NCBI RefSeq assembly: GCF_022919115.1
Contig: NZ_CP095072.1
Span: 124,001-188,000 of the forward strand
Length of the DNA stretch: 64,000 nt
Direction: 5' to 3'
Source of the DNA: Gracilibacillus caseinilyticus
GTDB taxonomy: Bacteria; Bacillota; Bacilli; Bacillales; Amphibacillaceae
Each line of letters opens with the position of its first letter. Positions within the stretch are counted from its first letter, which is position 1. This document shows positions 28,135-37,451 of this stretch, piece after piece. The position numbers were made by a program, and so were the translations under genes. The notes under the pieces were generated by a model. The model was not told where the DNA came from. It ran no database searches and worked only from the letters and a program-made list of their open reading frames with translations.

Positions 28135-28167
28135 AGAGTGGTGCTTAGGCGCCATTCTTTTTTTTCA
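28135..28167 (+). terminator. Terminator of the LytTR-ABC operon
   Basis: AGAGTGGTGC / GCGCCATTCT (10 pairs with two G-T), loop TTAG, followed by nine T residues. Confidence 0.88.
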
Positions 28168-28177
28168 TAAATCCATA

Positions 28178-28213
28178 TAAAAACAGGGCATTTCCAAAAA
28201 GAATGCCCTGTCA
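28178..28213 (-). terminator. Terminator of the 5'-nucleotidase gene
   Basis: ACAGGGCATT / AATGCCCTGT stem followed on the minus strand by TTTTTAT, 49 nt after the gene's stop. Confidence 0.85.
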
Positions 28214-28261
28214 CATTAAAATCGTTATATATCAGCTTCGTATCCTATCTTGTCACTTACC

Positions 28262-30319
28262 TTAAGACATTTTTATTCTTCTATATATGAAAATTGCTAC
28301 ACCAAGCATCATTAAAATCCCGCCAATCAAAATCAACCTATTCATATTGGTTGCCGTGTCTGGCAGTCGCTCACCAGATTCTTTGTTAGTATCTTCCTCT
28401 GAATTGGATTCCGTGACGCTATCATCAGAGAGTTCTTGTTGAGTTTCTTCTTCCGAATCTTGACTATTCTCTTCTGTTTCCGAACCGGTATTGTCTGTTG
28501 GATCGTTTCCTCCGTTCTTACTTGCGTTGTCTGAATTTTTTTCAGAATTGTTATTATCATTGCCAGAATTGTTATTATCATTGCCAGAATTGTCTTCGTC
28601 TGTACCCTCTTCTGCATCTTCCTCATTCTCGTCAGGCTGCTCTGGATCCTCTCCGAGTAAATCCGTAATTCGCCCTTCCACCTCTGGAGCAACCTTACCA
28701 TTTAAATCATCTATCATATACTCGCGTAATTGTTCCCAGTCAATTTCACCAATATCTCTGACGCGCCCTTCATTGTAAGCTTGGGCAAATACTTCAAAAC
28801 CGTCTCCACCTTTACCAGTAAAATTATTCGTCGTTACTAAATAAGTCTGACCGGCTTTGATTTCCTGATACTTCCCATCGATTTCCACTTCCATCTTCAC
28901 AATGCGAGACCCGGGTTCCTGGGTACTGTCATAACTAACTTTCATACCGGCAACTTGCAGGAATCCGCCGCTTTCTTTAGGAGCCTGACGAACACTGTGC
29001 TCTAAGATTTTCTTAATTTCTCCACCTGTTAGTTCAGTAACCACTGGATCATTGCCGAACGGTAACACCGCAATTACTTCACCAACCGTAATCGGACCTT
29101 GATCAATGGCGGCACGGATACCACCACCATTTTGCATCGCAACCACGACATCTGGTTCTTTTTCCTGCGCTTTTGAAAGCATGGCATCGGTTATTAAATT
29201 ACCTAATGCTGTTTCATTCGCACGCACGCTGACATCACTATCACTGAGACGCGGATTTGGAATAGACTCTATAGCAACAGCACCTGTCTCCTGATTGGCT
29301 AATGCATCGACCTCATCTTTGTATGAGGTGAGTACTTCTTCCGCTTCAGGATCGGCTTCTTTTTCATTTACATCGATTAATTGACCACCATAGTCAACAA
29401 CTGTTCCATTCTCATCAAATGACACATCTAATGTCCCAAGCATTTGCGCATACTGATAAGCTTGAACAATAACAGTTGGATCTTTCTCAGCACCATTTTT
29501 ATCTGTCGAAACGATGTCTGGCTCGTCCAATCTTGTATGGGAGTGTCCACCGACAATAATATCAATACCATCAACGACAGTTGCCAGTTGCACATCATTG
29601 CCCATGTTCGGATTACTGTTATAACCAAGATGATTGACTGCAATAATTTTATTGACACCTTGCTCTTCAAAGGCAGCAACCGCCCGCTGTGCTTCTTCCA
29701 TATAGTTTAAAAACTTTACATTAACCGGGCTTGATATATTTGCCGTATCTTCCGTTGTTAAGCCGAAGATTCCTACTTTTTCGCCGTTAATTTCTTTTAT
29801 AATACCATTATACACGGATCCATTTTCTGGTGACTCCGCAAATTTTTGATCATTTATGTAACTGTTCATAAACGAATCTCCTGAAAAATCAACATTTGTC
29901 CCAAGCAAAGGGAAGTCTGCTGCTGCTACGAATTTTGATAAAGACTCATGCCCATTTTCACCAGAACCGAGATCAAACTCATGATTACCAAAAACCATGG
30001 CATCGAAATCCATCATATTTAATAATGCTAAATCAGCTTGTCCTTTAAACTGGCTAAAATACAAGGTTCCTGAGAAAACATCGCCGGCATGGAATAACAA
30101 TGCTTCCGGATTTTCTGCACGCACTTCCTTTATTGCCGTTAACATCTTTGGTAATGGTTCTACATGTGCATGGGTGTCATTCATATGCATAAGTGTTAAC
30201 GAATAATTCTCATTATCATCTTCGGCAGCAAACATACTTACAGGTAACACGAGCGCTAATACGACAATTGCCATCACATACAACTTCAAAGAAAAAATGG
30301 TCAGTCTAGAGCTAAACAT
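28262..30319 (-). CDS. Wall-anchored 5'-nucleotidase / cyclic nucleotide phosphodiesterase
   Basis: 685 aa from the second ATG (30319), 8 nt after AGGAGG; an ATG at 30325 is too close. N-terminal signal peptide. The calcineurin-like phosphoesterase domain has HMNDTHAH, HAGDVFSG, FGNHEFDLG, AVNHLGY and VGGHSHTR. The C-terminal nucleotidase domain has NGGGIRAAIDQG and NNFTGKGGDGF. Then comes an acidic linker with a 21-bp tandem repeat (SGNDNNN), LPDTATN (~656), a membrane helix and RRIKMS. It should release phosphate and nucleosides from external nucleotides. The LPDTATN signal is identical to that of the PL10 lyase, implying the same sortase. Confidence 0.9.
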   Translation of the reverse strand: MFSSRLTIFSLKLYVMAIVVLALVLPVSMFAAEDDNENYSLTLMHMNDTHAHVEPLPKMLTAIKEVRAENPEALLFHAGDVFSGTLYFSQFKGQADLALLNMMDFDAMVFGNHEFDLGSGENGHESLSKFVAAADFPLLGTNVDFSGDSFMNSYINDQKFAESPENGSVYNGIIKEINGEKVGIFGLTTEDTANISSPVNVKFLNYMEEAQRAVAAFEEQGVNKIIAVNHLGYNSNPNMGNDVQLATVVDGIDIIVGGHSHTRLDEPDIVSTDKNGAEKDPTVIVQAYQYAQMLGTLDVSFDENGTVVDYGGQLIDVNEKEADPEAEEVLTSYKDEVDALANQETGAVAIESIPNPRLSDSDVSVRANETALGNLITDAMLSKAQEKEPDVVVAMQNGGGIRAAIDQGPITVGEVIAVLPFGNDPVVTELTGGEIKKILEHSVRQAPKESGGFLQVAGMKVSYDSTQEPGSRIVKMEVEIDGKYQEIKAGQTYLVTTNNFTGKGGDGFEVFAQAYNEGRVRDIGEIDWEQLREYMIDDLNGKVAPEVEGRITDLLGEDPEQPDENEEDAEEGTDEDNSGNDNNNSGNDNNNSEKNSDNASKNGGNDPTDNTGSETEENSQDSEEETQQELSDDSVTESNSEEDTNKESGERLPDTATNMNRLILIGGILMMLGVAIFIYRRIKMS

Positions 30320-30514
30320 TATCATTGCCTCCTAAATAATTTTTTTAAATAGAAGTAAGTCGTGATAGTGTGCTATGCTATCATCCTACAATAATCCTCC
30401 TTTTTTTACCATCTTCTTTCATTTTAAAAATAATTTATTAAACGATAATGACACGCTCGTAAAATACTTGTAAATTTTTGCAGAAAATCCCCCTCTGTAA
30501 TATCTAGAATTCTA

Positions 30515-30580
30515 TAGCTGCTAGTAATACGAATTATGTTAACAGCATAGTGGTAATTTTGAAATTATTCGGGTGATTGA
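30515..30580. repeat. MITE-like interspersed repeat, copy c (end fragment)
   Basis: TAGCTGCTAGTAATACGAATTATGTTAAC, then GTGGTAATTTTGAAAT, matches the CTACC-type end of the copies at 8.9, 38.9 and 42.5 kb. No second end is clear. The rest of the 30.3-30.7 kb gap shows nothing beyond the terminator at 30716. Confidence 0.5.
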
Positions 30581-30715
30581 TCGGTATGTATAAGCTATCA
30601 GAAATGTTACCATCATACTCCTTTTAAATTATAATGCTAAGAACCACTGCTATTTACTGTGTTTAACGTTTATTGGCATCCAGCTCTTTACACTCTTCAG
30701 CAAATTACCCTATTG

Positions 30716-30750
30716 ACAGAAAAGGGACAAGAGAACCGTCCTCTTGTCCC
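30716..30750 (-). terminator. Terminator of the Bce-type operon
   Basis: GGGACAAGAG / CTCTTGTCCC, loop of 7, followed by TTTTCTG on the minus strand, directly after the permease gene. Confidence 0.85.
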
Positions 30751-30757
30751 GAATTTC

Positions 30758-32653
30758 TTATAAAATGGCACTTTTCACTTGTTTGATATAGAAATATCGC
30801 ACTAGCAAAAAATAGATGATTTGAATGACAGCGAAGCTTCCCAACACGAGCGAAGATTCTGCTGTTAAGTTGTAATCGAATAGATGAGATAAAGCGGTTA
30901 GTGCTACAGCACCGTGAACCAAAGCGATAATTATTGGTGAGAAGAATAGTAATGCAATCTGCCGGTGCACCACTTTTTTTAACTCAGATTCTTTCAAACC
31001 AATCTTTGCAATAGCACGGAACTTGCGCTTTTCCTCATCCAAATCAGTAAATAGGCGGAAGTAAAGGAAGCTACCGGCGGAAACAAAAAAGACAATTCCA
31101 ATAAACAAACCAATAAATAAAATCGGCCCATATGCTTTATTAATTTGATAAAGCGTATAATCATTGGCATATGCTTTATGTGGCAATTGTTCGTTTAATT
31201 TTCTTCCTGCTTCGAGTATTTGATCCTCTTGTCCTTCTTTTGCTTCCCATACAATACTCAAGTCGGTTCTCAATGGTGATCCTAGCCGGTCGTACGCCTT
31301 GTCATTTACCACATAGTAACCATTTAATTCAGAAAATATCTCTGAATGCACTACTTCTTCAGGTTGGATTTCCTGTCCAATATCCATTTGAATACTAGAG
31401 GCCATCAGCTTTTCACTTGCTTTCGGCCCTTGAGTCAGCATCGCAGCACTCTGTTCCACTACAATTGCCTCGTTTTCATCTGGATGTACTTCCTTCTCTC
31501 CAATTAAGGCAGCAAAGCGATTATAGTCAGAAGCACGAGTAATCAATACGCCATTGCTCATTTCTGATGTTTCAAAATAACGTAACTCAGCTGATTCCAT
31601 CTTAGCCTCTACATCTTCTTCCTTCAGAATAGCATTAATCGTATGAATATCCTTCTCGATCACTTCTTCACTATCATCCTCCCAAGGTAAATATTCTATG
31701 GTATATGGATTAGCATCCTTTACACCTTTCGTGAGATAGGATTGAAATCCATATAGCGTACCAATCGCACTAAAAGCCACCGTTGAGATAATAGCCACTA
31801 AGAAAAATGTCCTTGCATTATCCTTCATTCGAAATGACAAGTCAGAGAATAACAGCATATTTGTTTTCCGCCAGAAAATAAGTTGATTCCCTTTTAAAAG
31901 ACGGATTATAAAAACACTTAATTGCGTAAATAAAAGATACGTTCCAAGTGTGACAACTAAAATAACAGGAATCATTGCAAAAACAACAGTAGCACCCTTT
32001 ACGTAAAGAGCAGTTCCATAGCCAGCAATAAGTAACAATGCTGCTAGAATGGACAGGAGCACAGAAGCTTTCGGTTCTCCCTTGGATTGTTTATCTCCTT
32101 TAATTAAATCAATTAATTTATTAGTACGAAGAATAAACGAAACAAATACCGATATACAGAAAAATAATAAGATAAAGCTCAGAAACGTCACTAAGATAGC
32201 CAGAGAAGGAAAATAAAAATCAAGTGATTCATTAATTATTAATACATTCTCCGCAATTAATAAAATCACTTTTGCAAATAGTAAACCAGTCAAGATACCT
32301 CCGACTGTCGCAAAAAAACCTATTAAGATATTTTCCAAAAATACCATTAGTCGAATTTGTCTGTCGGAAGCTCCCAGCATCATTAATAAGCCAAATTCTT
32401 TCTTTCTGGATTGTAAAAAAGAACTCATTGAATAGAGGACAAAAAAGAAAGAAAACACATAAATGATTCCACCAGAAACAGCCATGCCAAATAAAGCATT
32501 TTGATTGATCGAACCACCTGTAAACGCTGGATGAAACGCGAATATGGCAAAAGTGAAAAATACCATCACCGTGAACATACTACTAAGGAAGTAAGCAATA
32601 TACATTCGTTTATTACGAAGTACATTATTAAACGCGAACTGACGAAAAGTCAT
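30758..32653 (-). CDS. Bce-type ABC transporter permease (BceB/YxdM-like)
   Basis: 631 aa from MTFRQFAFNNVLRNKR at 32653, 8 nt after GGGAGG; the ATG two codons earlier is too close. Ten membrane segments are expected. A large external loop (~280-500) between TM7 and TM8 is the BceB hallmark and the likely peptide-sensing part. FtsX-like segments lie on both sides. With the ATPase it should detect and detoxify cell-wall-active peptides and signal to the kinase. It overlaps the ATPase gene by 26 bp. Confidence 0.9.
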   Translation of the reverse strand: MTFRQFAFNNVLRNKRMYIAYFLSSMFTVMVFFTFAIFAFHPAFTGGSINQNALFGMAVSGGIIYVFSFFFVLYSMSSFLQSRKKEFGLLMMLGASDRQIRLMVFLENILIGFFATVGGILTGLLFAKVILLIAENVLIINESLDFYFPSLAILVTFLSFILLFFCISVFVSFILRTNKLIDLIKGDKQSKGEPKASVLLSILAALLLIAGYGTALYVKGATVVFAMIPVILVVTLGTYLLFTQLSVFIIRLLKGNQLIFWRKTNMLLFSDLSFRMKDNARTFFLVAIISTVAFSAIGTLYGFQSYLTKGVKDANPYTIEYLPWEDDSEEVIEKDIHTINAILKEEDVEAKMESAELRYFETSEMSNGVLITRASDYNRFAALIGEKEVHPDENEAIVVEQSAAMLTQGPKASEKLMASSIQMDIGQEIQPEEVVHSEIFSELNGYYVVNDKAYDRLGSPLRTDLSIVWEAKEGQEDQILEAGRKLNEQLPHKAYANDYTLYQINKAYGPILFIGLFIGIVFFVSAGSFLYFRLFTDLDEEKRKFRAIAKIGLKESELKKVVHRQIALLFFSPIIIALVHGAVALTALSHLFDYNLTAESSLVLGSFAVIQIIYFLLVRYFYIKQVKSAIL

Positions 32654-33392
32654 TGCCATCGCCTCCCATCAAGGAAAGCATGTCTATTATTTTCTGAAAA
32701 AATGCTTGTCTGCTCTCCCCACGGTGAATTTCGGAATGTAACTTGCCATCTCGGATAAAAATAACTCGATCTGAATAGCTTGCCGCTTGCGGATCATGTG
32801 TCACCATCAATAAGCTTGCTTTTTCCTGCTCATTGATCGATACCAACATCTTCATCACATCTTTTGATGCTTTGGAATCCAGGTTTCCTGTTGGCTCATC
32901 TGCTAACAGTAACTTAGGCTGATGTATCATTGCCCGGGCAATAGCAGCTCGCTGTGCCTGGCCACCAGATATTTCGGATGTCCGTTTACTCATGATTGAA
33001 GAAATACCAAGATTTTCAGCAATTTTAGATGCCTTTTCTTTCATCTCTTTAACATTAGTACCATCTAACGTCAGTGGCAGTACAATATTTTCTTCAACGG
33101 TCAATGTATGCAATAAATTGAAATCCTGAAAAATAAAGCCCAATTCATTTCTACGGAATTTAGCTAAATCATTTTTCTTCAGATTATGAGGATTTTTCTC
33201 TTCGATTTCTACTGTTCCTGTAGTCGGTGAATCGTTTGTAGAGATAATATTTAGCAAAGTCGTTTTACCACTTCCGGATGGACCCATAATCGCGACAAAT
33301 TCACCCTTTTCAATTTCTAAATCAATATCAGTAAGGGCACGGTAAGCTACTTTACCATCGTAAACCTTACTTACTTTTGTAAGTTTAAGCAT
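32628..33392 (-). CDS. Bce-type ABC transporter ATP-binding protein (BceA-like)
   Basis: 254 aa from MLKLTKVSKVYDG at 33392, 7 nt after AAAGGAG. MacB/BceA class: GPSGSGKTT, ISGGQAQRAAIARAM, LLLADEPTGNLD and MVTHD are intact. It pairs with the overlapping permease. An operator and promoter lie immediately upstream, separate from the regulator genes, as in the B. subtilis bce, psd and yxd loci. Confidence 0.92.
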   Translation of the reverse strand: MLKLTKVSKVYDGKVAYRALTDIDLEIEKGEFVAIMGPSGSGKTTLLNIISTNDSPTTGTVEIEEKNPHNLKKNDLAKFRRNELGFIFQDFNLLHTLTVEENIVLPLTLDGTNVKEMKEKASKIAENLGISSIMSKRTSEISGGQAQRAAIARAMIHQPKLLLADEPTGNLDSKASKDVMKMLVSINEQEKASLLMVTHDPQAASYSDRVIFIRDGKLHSEIHRGESRQAFFQKIIDMLSLMGGDGNDFSSVRV

Positions 33393-33422
33393 AATCATTC
33401 TCCTTTCAAAACTTATAGTAAA

Positions 33423-33487
33423 AGTATAGCCAAGTCTTTACCTTTTAACTATCGATTATGCTTTCACGAATCTTACAGTGATGTAAG
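33423..33487 (-). promoter_or_regulatory. Bce-type response-regulator operator and -10 box for the transporter genes
   Basis: CTTACAGTGATGTAAG (33472-33487) is a perfect inverted repeat and contains TTACA-N4-TGTAA, the known BceR-like consensus TnACA-N4-TGTAA. It overlaps the kinase stop codon. About 50 bp downstream on the minus strand is a -10 box TATACT (33428-33423) without a good -35, as expected for a regulator-dependent promoter. Confidence 0.75.
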
Positions 33488-34474
33488 GTTTTGTGTTTTG
33501 GAAAAAATGATTCGAATGGTTGTACCTTTACCAACTGTTGATTCCAATTCGAGGCGATGATCCAATCTATCTGCAACTTCTTTTACTAGATATAGTCCCA
33601 TACCTGTTGATTCCCGATATTCACGCCCATTTTCACCAGTATAAAACTTGTTAAAAACACGCTTTTGATCCGCAATCGGGATACCGATTCCAAAATCCTT
33701 TACCTCCAGGACCGCTTCTCCTAAATTTTCATAAAGTGAAATCTCCGTTTGATTTGCTTTTCCAGTAGTATATTTAACAGCGTTATGTACTAGTTGCGTT
33801 ATCAGAAAAAAAAGCCATTTTTCATCGCTCTCCACTGTTATTCCTGGTTTCTTTTCCTTTAATTGTGGATACACTTCATTTCGAATATAGAAACGCCTGT
33901 TTTCACCGTTCACTTCATGTACCAGTTTGGATAACATGACAGGCTTAATCTGAAAATCTTCTGAAATGGTTCGGAGCCTTGCTATATAGAGGACCGTATT
34001 CAACCCATTTCGCATTCGATCTGTTTCTTCACGAATACTGGATGATTCTGGCTCATCTAGTGATTGTGCAGTTAGTTCAATCACTGAAAGTGGCGTCTTC
34101 ATTTGATGAACCCAACGATCCATAAATAACAAATGCTCATCCTGTCTCTCCTCCGCTTTTTGCAGTTCTTCCTGATAGTGACGATATTGCGAGATCAGTA
34201 ATTGGTCGAGTGCTTTTGAAATTGGTGTATATTCGGTTGTCTTAAGCGAGTCCTCTAGAGATACCATTGGATGTTGCAGCTTTTGGTAAACATTTTTTCT
34301 ACTTGCATATCGATAAGCTAGTACGGCTGCTGTCAATATGATGGATAAAAAAACAGCGTAAATACTCACCTTAAAATCTCGATAGCCGTCTAAAAAAAAG
34401 AGTATAGAGATCAATACAGACTGGCTTATCTGAACCACTATCAATAACAAATGTTCACGAAGAAATAATTTCAT
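33473..34474 (-). CDS. Intramembrane-sensing histidine kinase (BceS-like)
   Basis: 333 aa. Two N-terminal membrane helices (~10-28 and ~36-55) are separated by only a few residues, so there is no external sensor; such kinases take their signal from the partner transporter. The H-box is DRWVHQMKTPLSVIELTAQ. The ATP-binding domain shows QLVHNAVKYT (N-box), VKDFGIGIP and TGMGLYLVKEVAD. It overlaps the response regulator gene by 4 bp. Confidence 0.92.
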   Translation of the reverse strand: MKLFLREHLLLIVVQISQSVLISILFFLDGYRDFKVSIYAVFLSIILTAAVLAYRYASRKNVYQKLQHPMVSLEDSLKTTEYTPISKALDQLLISQYRHYQEELQKAEERQDEHLLFMDRWVHQMKTPLSVIELTAQSLDEPESSSIREETDRMRNGLNTVLYIARLRTISEDFQIKPVMLSKLVHEVNGENRRFYIRNEVYPQLKEKKPGITVESDEKWLFFLITQLVHNAVKYTTGKANQTEISLYENLGEAVLEVKDFGIGIPIADQKRVFNKFYTGENGREYRESTGMGLYLVKEVADRLDHRLELESTVGKGTTIRIIFSKTQNLTSL

Positions 34475-35175
34475 GCTTCTTCCTCATTCCATGTAATTCG
34501 AAGGCGATATCCTGCCCCTCTAACCGTTTCGACAGCATCTTCAATTCCTAGCTCTTCAAATTTTTTCCTTACACGAGCAATGTTCACATTCAAGGTATTC
34601 TCATCAACATATGATTGAGCATCCCATATTTTTTCCAATAAATCCTGCCTGCCAGCAATACGTGGATATCGCTCCAACAGGCTTTCCATAATGTCGGTTT
34701 CGTTTTTAGTTAAGAGGGCCACTTCATTTTTAAACCTCAGTTCTAATCGTTCCGGATACAAACTCAATCCATCTTGAGTAAGTACCCTTTCCTCTACCTT
34801 AGCCGCATATTCCCCATAAGCCCGTCGTAGCTGACTTCTAATTTTCGCCATCACAATATCAGGATGAAATGGCTTAGTAATAAAATCATCTCCTCCATTA
34901 TCTAACGCCATGACTTGATCCATTTCACCTGTTCGCGCCGAAATAAAAATCACCGGACAAATCGACTCTTTTCTAATTTGCCGGCACCAATAATACCCGT
35001 CATAACTTGGCAGATTGATATCCAGTAACAGCAGCTTTGGCTGTACTTCGCGAAAGGTGGCCAGAATATGATGAAAATCCTTGGCAATCATTACTTGATA
35101 GCCGTATTTCTCTATATAAGAAGATAAATATTCTGCGATTTTGATATCATCTTCCACAATCATAATTTTTTCCAT
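34471..35175 (-). CDS. OmpR-family response regulator (BceR-like)
   Basis: 234 aa. The receiver domain has VEDD near the N-terminus, phosphoacceptor Asp52 (LLLLDINLP), SART and TKPF. The C-terminal winged helix has NETDIMESLLERYPRIAGRQDLLEKIW and NVNIARVRKKF. It should bind the TTACA-N4-TGTAA box before the transporter genes. It is the first gene of the four-gene module. Confidence 0.93.
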   Translation of the reverse strand: MEKIMIVEDDIKIAEYLSSYIEKYGYQVMIAKDFHHILATFREVQPKLLLLDINLPSYDGYYWCRQIRKESICPVIFISARTGEMDQVMALDNGGDDFITKPFHPDIVMAKIRSQLRRAYGEYAAKVEERVLTQDGLSLYPERLELRFKNEVALLTKNETDIMESLLERYPRIAGRQDLLEKIWDAQSYVDENTLNVNIARVRKKFEELGIEDAVETVRGAGYRLRITWNEEEA

Positions 35176-35281
35176 GTCTGGTGTCTCCTAGCACATTAAT
35201 TGATTTACGTTTAATATAACATATCCATTTCGTTTGAGACCATTTAACTGATCCGTTCATTCCTAAAATAGAGGGGGAATG

Positions 35282-35329
35282 TGTGACTAGGACAATCAAG
35301 ATGTACATATTGATTGTCCTAGTTACACG
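35282..35329. repeat. 19-bp-stem inverted repeat in a gene-free region
   Basis: GTGTGACTAGGACAATCAA and TTGATTGTCCTAGTTACAC pair over 19 bp with one G-T, around a GATGTACATA loop. There is no T-run on either strand, so it is not a simple terminator. The flank GTAATAGAAG...AAGAAAACT...GAAGT recurs at 16300-16330. The rest of 35176-35600 shows no gene. Confidence 0.6.
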
Positions 35330-35600
35330 TAATAGAAGTGGAAGAAAACTAAGAAGTGCTTAAAGGGGGAGTGAGATTGTCCGATGGAGCTCTCTTTCGA
35401 TCAACTCAGTATTGAATTGAAGCTGAATTAGCCGATTGGATCGTTCTATTGCCCAAAGCATTTGGAAACAGAATCAAAAGGTTTTGACAATCGCCCCTGA
35501 GTAAATAACTTTGTGGAGTAGAAGGTGGAAATTATATAATCTTACCGTATCGTTTTAACAATTGTTTGTAAACATCCGCTGTTTTAGTCTTTACTTCATA

Positions 35601-35649
35601 AGAAAAAAGCCGAACATAACATGCATGAAAATCCGTGTTACGTTCGGCT
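35601..35649 (-). terminator. Terminator of the first BCCT gene
   Basis: AGCCGAACATAACA / TGTTACGTTCGGCT, 14 pairs (one G-T), followed by TTTTTT on the minus strand. Confidence 0.88.
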
Positions 35650-35682
35650 GTTACTGTGACTAAAAATTATTTAGTCACAGGC

Positions 35683-37221
35683 TTATTTTTTCTTAATGAT
35701 ATTTTGTTCTTTCGCCATTTTTTTCGCTATGATTGGTGCATCCCAGAGTGATGGCAGCAGGAGTAATGATACCGGTGCTGCAGTTACAACGATAAAGTTT
35801 TGCAGCATACCGACTGTTTCCTCTCCGATCGCTAATAACGATACCCCAACAACGCCAAACATAAGCGCCCAAAACACACGAGTAATACGATTAGGTTCAT
35901 CCGTACCACTTAATGTCACCGCAACGGTATAGGACATGGAATCAGCAGTGGTAGCTACGAATACAACTGATACAATAATAAATCCAATCGCAAATGCAGT
36001 TCCCAATGGAATTTGATTCATGATAGCCATCACCGTAGCGGGCATTCCACTTTCAATAAGTGCAGTCGATACAGAACCCGGGTTTTCCAGTTCAGAAAAA
36101 ATTCCTGTACCACCGACAACAGTGAACCAAATGTTACTAACAATTGGCGCGATAATAGCAACAGCAATAATCAATTCTCGTATTGTTCTTCCTCGCGATA
36201 TTTTACTGATAAACATCGCCATCATTGGGCCGTAGCCAATAAACCATCCCCAGAAAAAGATGGTCCACGATCCCAGCCAAGCCTGGTCTACCCGATATAA
36301 ACTCATAGACAAAAAGTTTTGCAGGTGAAAGGCTTCTGCGCCAAGAAATAAATCTATGATAAACAACGATGGTCCAAGAATGAACATGGCAATCATTAAC
36401 ATGACAACCAGACTGACATTCACTCGGCTAAGCCATTGAATACCTCGTTTCACACCAGTCGCTGCCGAAATAGAAGCAATCACAGCTAAAAAGATAATAA
36501 TGATAGACTGGGTAATAAACGTATTCGGAATATCAAATACTGCTTCCAGTCCATAGCCGACTTGAAGACCTAAAAAGCCTATTGGTCCAATAGTTCCCGC
36601 TGCTGTCGCTACGATCGAAACAATATCAGCCAATGAGCCAATAAAACTGTTTTTAAATATTCTCTCACCGAACATTGGGTATAAAAAGGTTCGTGGCTTT
36701 AGAGGGTGACCTTTGTGATAATGGGCATACATAAGCACGATCGTCGTTAACGTACCCAAACATGCCCATGCTGAGAAGCCCCAGTGTAAATAACTTTGTG
36801 CCATTGCAGGTATTGCGGATTCTATCGTTCCTTTTTCGATACCTGTAAATAGCGGAGGTGTCGTCACATAATGATACATTGGTCCTGCCGCGGCCCAAAA
36901 AACTCCCCCACTAGCTAAAAGTGTACACAGAATCATGGAAATCCAGCGAAAATTTCCGATTTCTGGTCGATCAATTTTACCAAGTCGTACTCTTCCATAT
37001 TTACTAAACGCTAATATTAATCCAATAATAAACATGACAAGCAATAATACTTGCCAATATGCTCCGAAATACTTTGCTGTAAAAGAGAATGAATCATTGA
37101 TCAGCTGTCCCACTAATTTATCATCAACAAGCGATGCGATGACAAATAGAATAAGCAGTCCTCCACTTATACTAAATGCGATCCAATCCAAACTCTTCTT
37201 CTTCCTCGTATAGTCATCCAT
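35683..37221 (-). CDS. BCCT-family osmolyte transporter 1
   Basis: 512 aa from the second of two adjacent ATGs, 6 nt after AGGAGG. Twelve membrane segments of the betaine/choline/carnitine family. The family block before the RGRTIRE motif reads FFWGWFIGYGPMMAMFISKISRGRTIREL, less aromatic than in glycine-betaine carriers such as OpuD. The normally conserved Glu in the WxxAEP motif is Gly here (WAAAGPMYH); the paralogue at 43134 keeps it. Likely an Na+-coupled carrier for an osmolyte or amine; the substrate is uncertain. A promoter with a ~140-nt leader lies upstream. Confidence 0.88.
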   Translation of the reverse strand: MDDYTRKKKSLDWIAFSISGGLLILFVIASLVDDKLVGQLINDSFSFTAKYFGAYWQVLLLVMFIIGLILAFSKYGRVRLGKIDRPEIGNFRWISMILCTLLASGGVFWAAAGPMYHYVTTPPLFTGIEKGTIESAIPAMAQSYLHWGFSAWACLGTLTTIVLMYAHYHKGHPLKPRTFLYPMFGERIFKNSFIGSLADIVSIVATAAGTIGPIGFLGLQVGYGLEAVFDIPNTFITQSIIIIFLAVIASISAATGVKRGIQWLSRVNVSLVVMLMIAMFILGPSLFIIDLFLGAEAFHLQNFLSMSLYRVDQAWLGSWTIFFWGWFIGYGPMMAMFISKISRGRTIRELIIAVAIIAPIVSNIWFTVVGGTGIFSELENPGSVSTALIESGMPATVMAIMNQIPLGTAFAIGFIIVSVVFVATTADSMSYTVAVTLSGTDEPNRITRVFWALMFGVVGVSLLAIGEETVGMLQNFIVVTAAPVSLLLLPSLWDAPIIAKKMAKEQNIIKKK

Positions 37222-37369
37222 CATTTTCCTCCTACAATACTTCCAGATAATCGTTACTTCTATGAACCTTATCCCGCTAGCCTAACCGCAAAATTCCATT
37301 ATTGGAATTAATATTCATACTCTAGAATATTAGCGATAAATTGGTTGCAGATAAAAGCACAGATCATCA

Positions 37370-37398
37370 ATTATAGGATAATGAGGACAATAAGTCAA
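37370..37398 (-). promoter_or_regulatory. Promoter of BCCT gene 1
   Basis: On the minus strand TTGACT, 17 bp, TATAAT (37398 to 37370), giving a leader of about 140 nt. The same hexamers, spacing and following ATCTGTGCTT occur before the second BCCT gene. Confidence 0.8.
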
Positions 37399-37451
37399 AA
37401 CACCCTTCGTTCTATCACTGAGTCAATTACACCAAAATATGGAAAGGGTAT

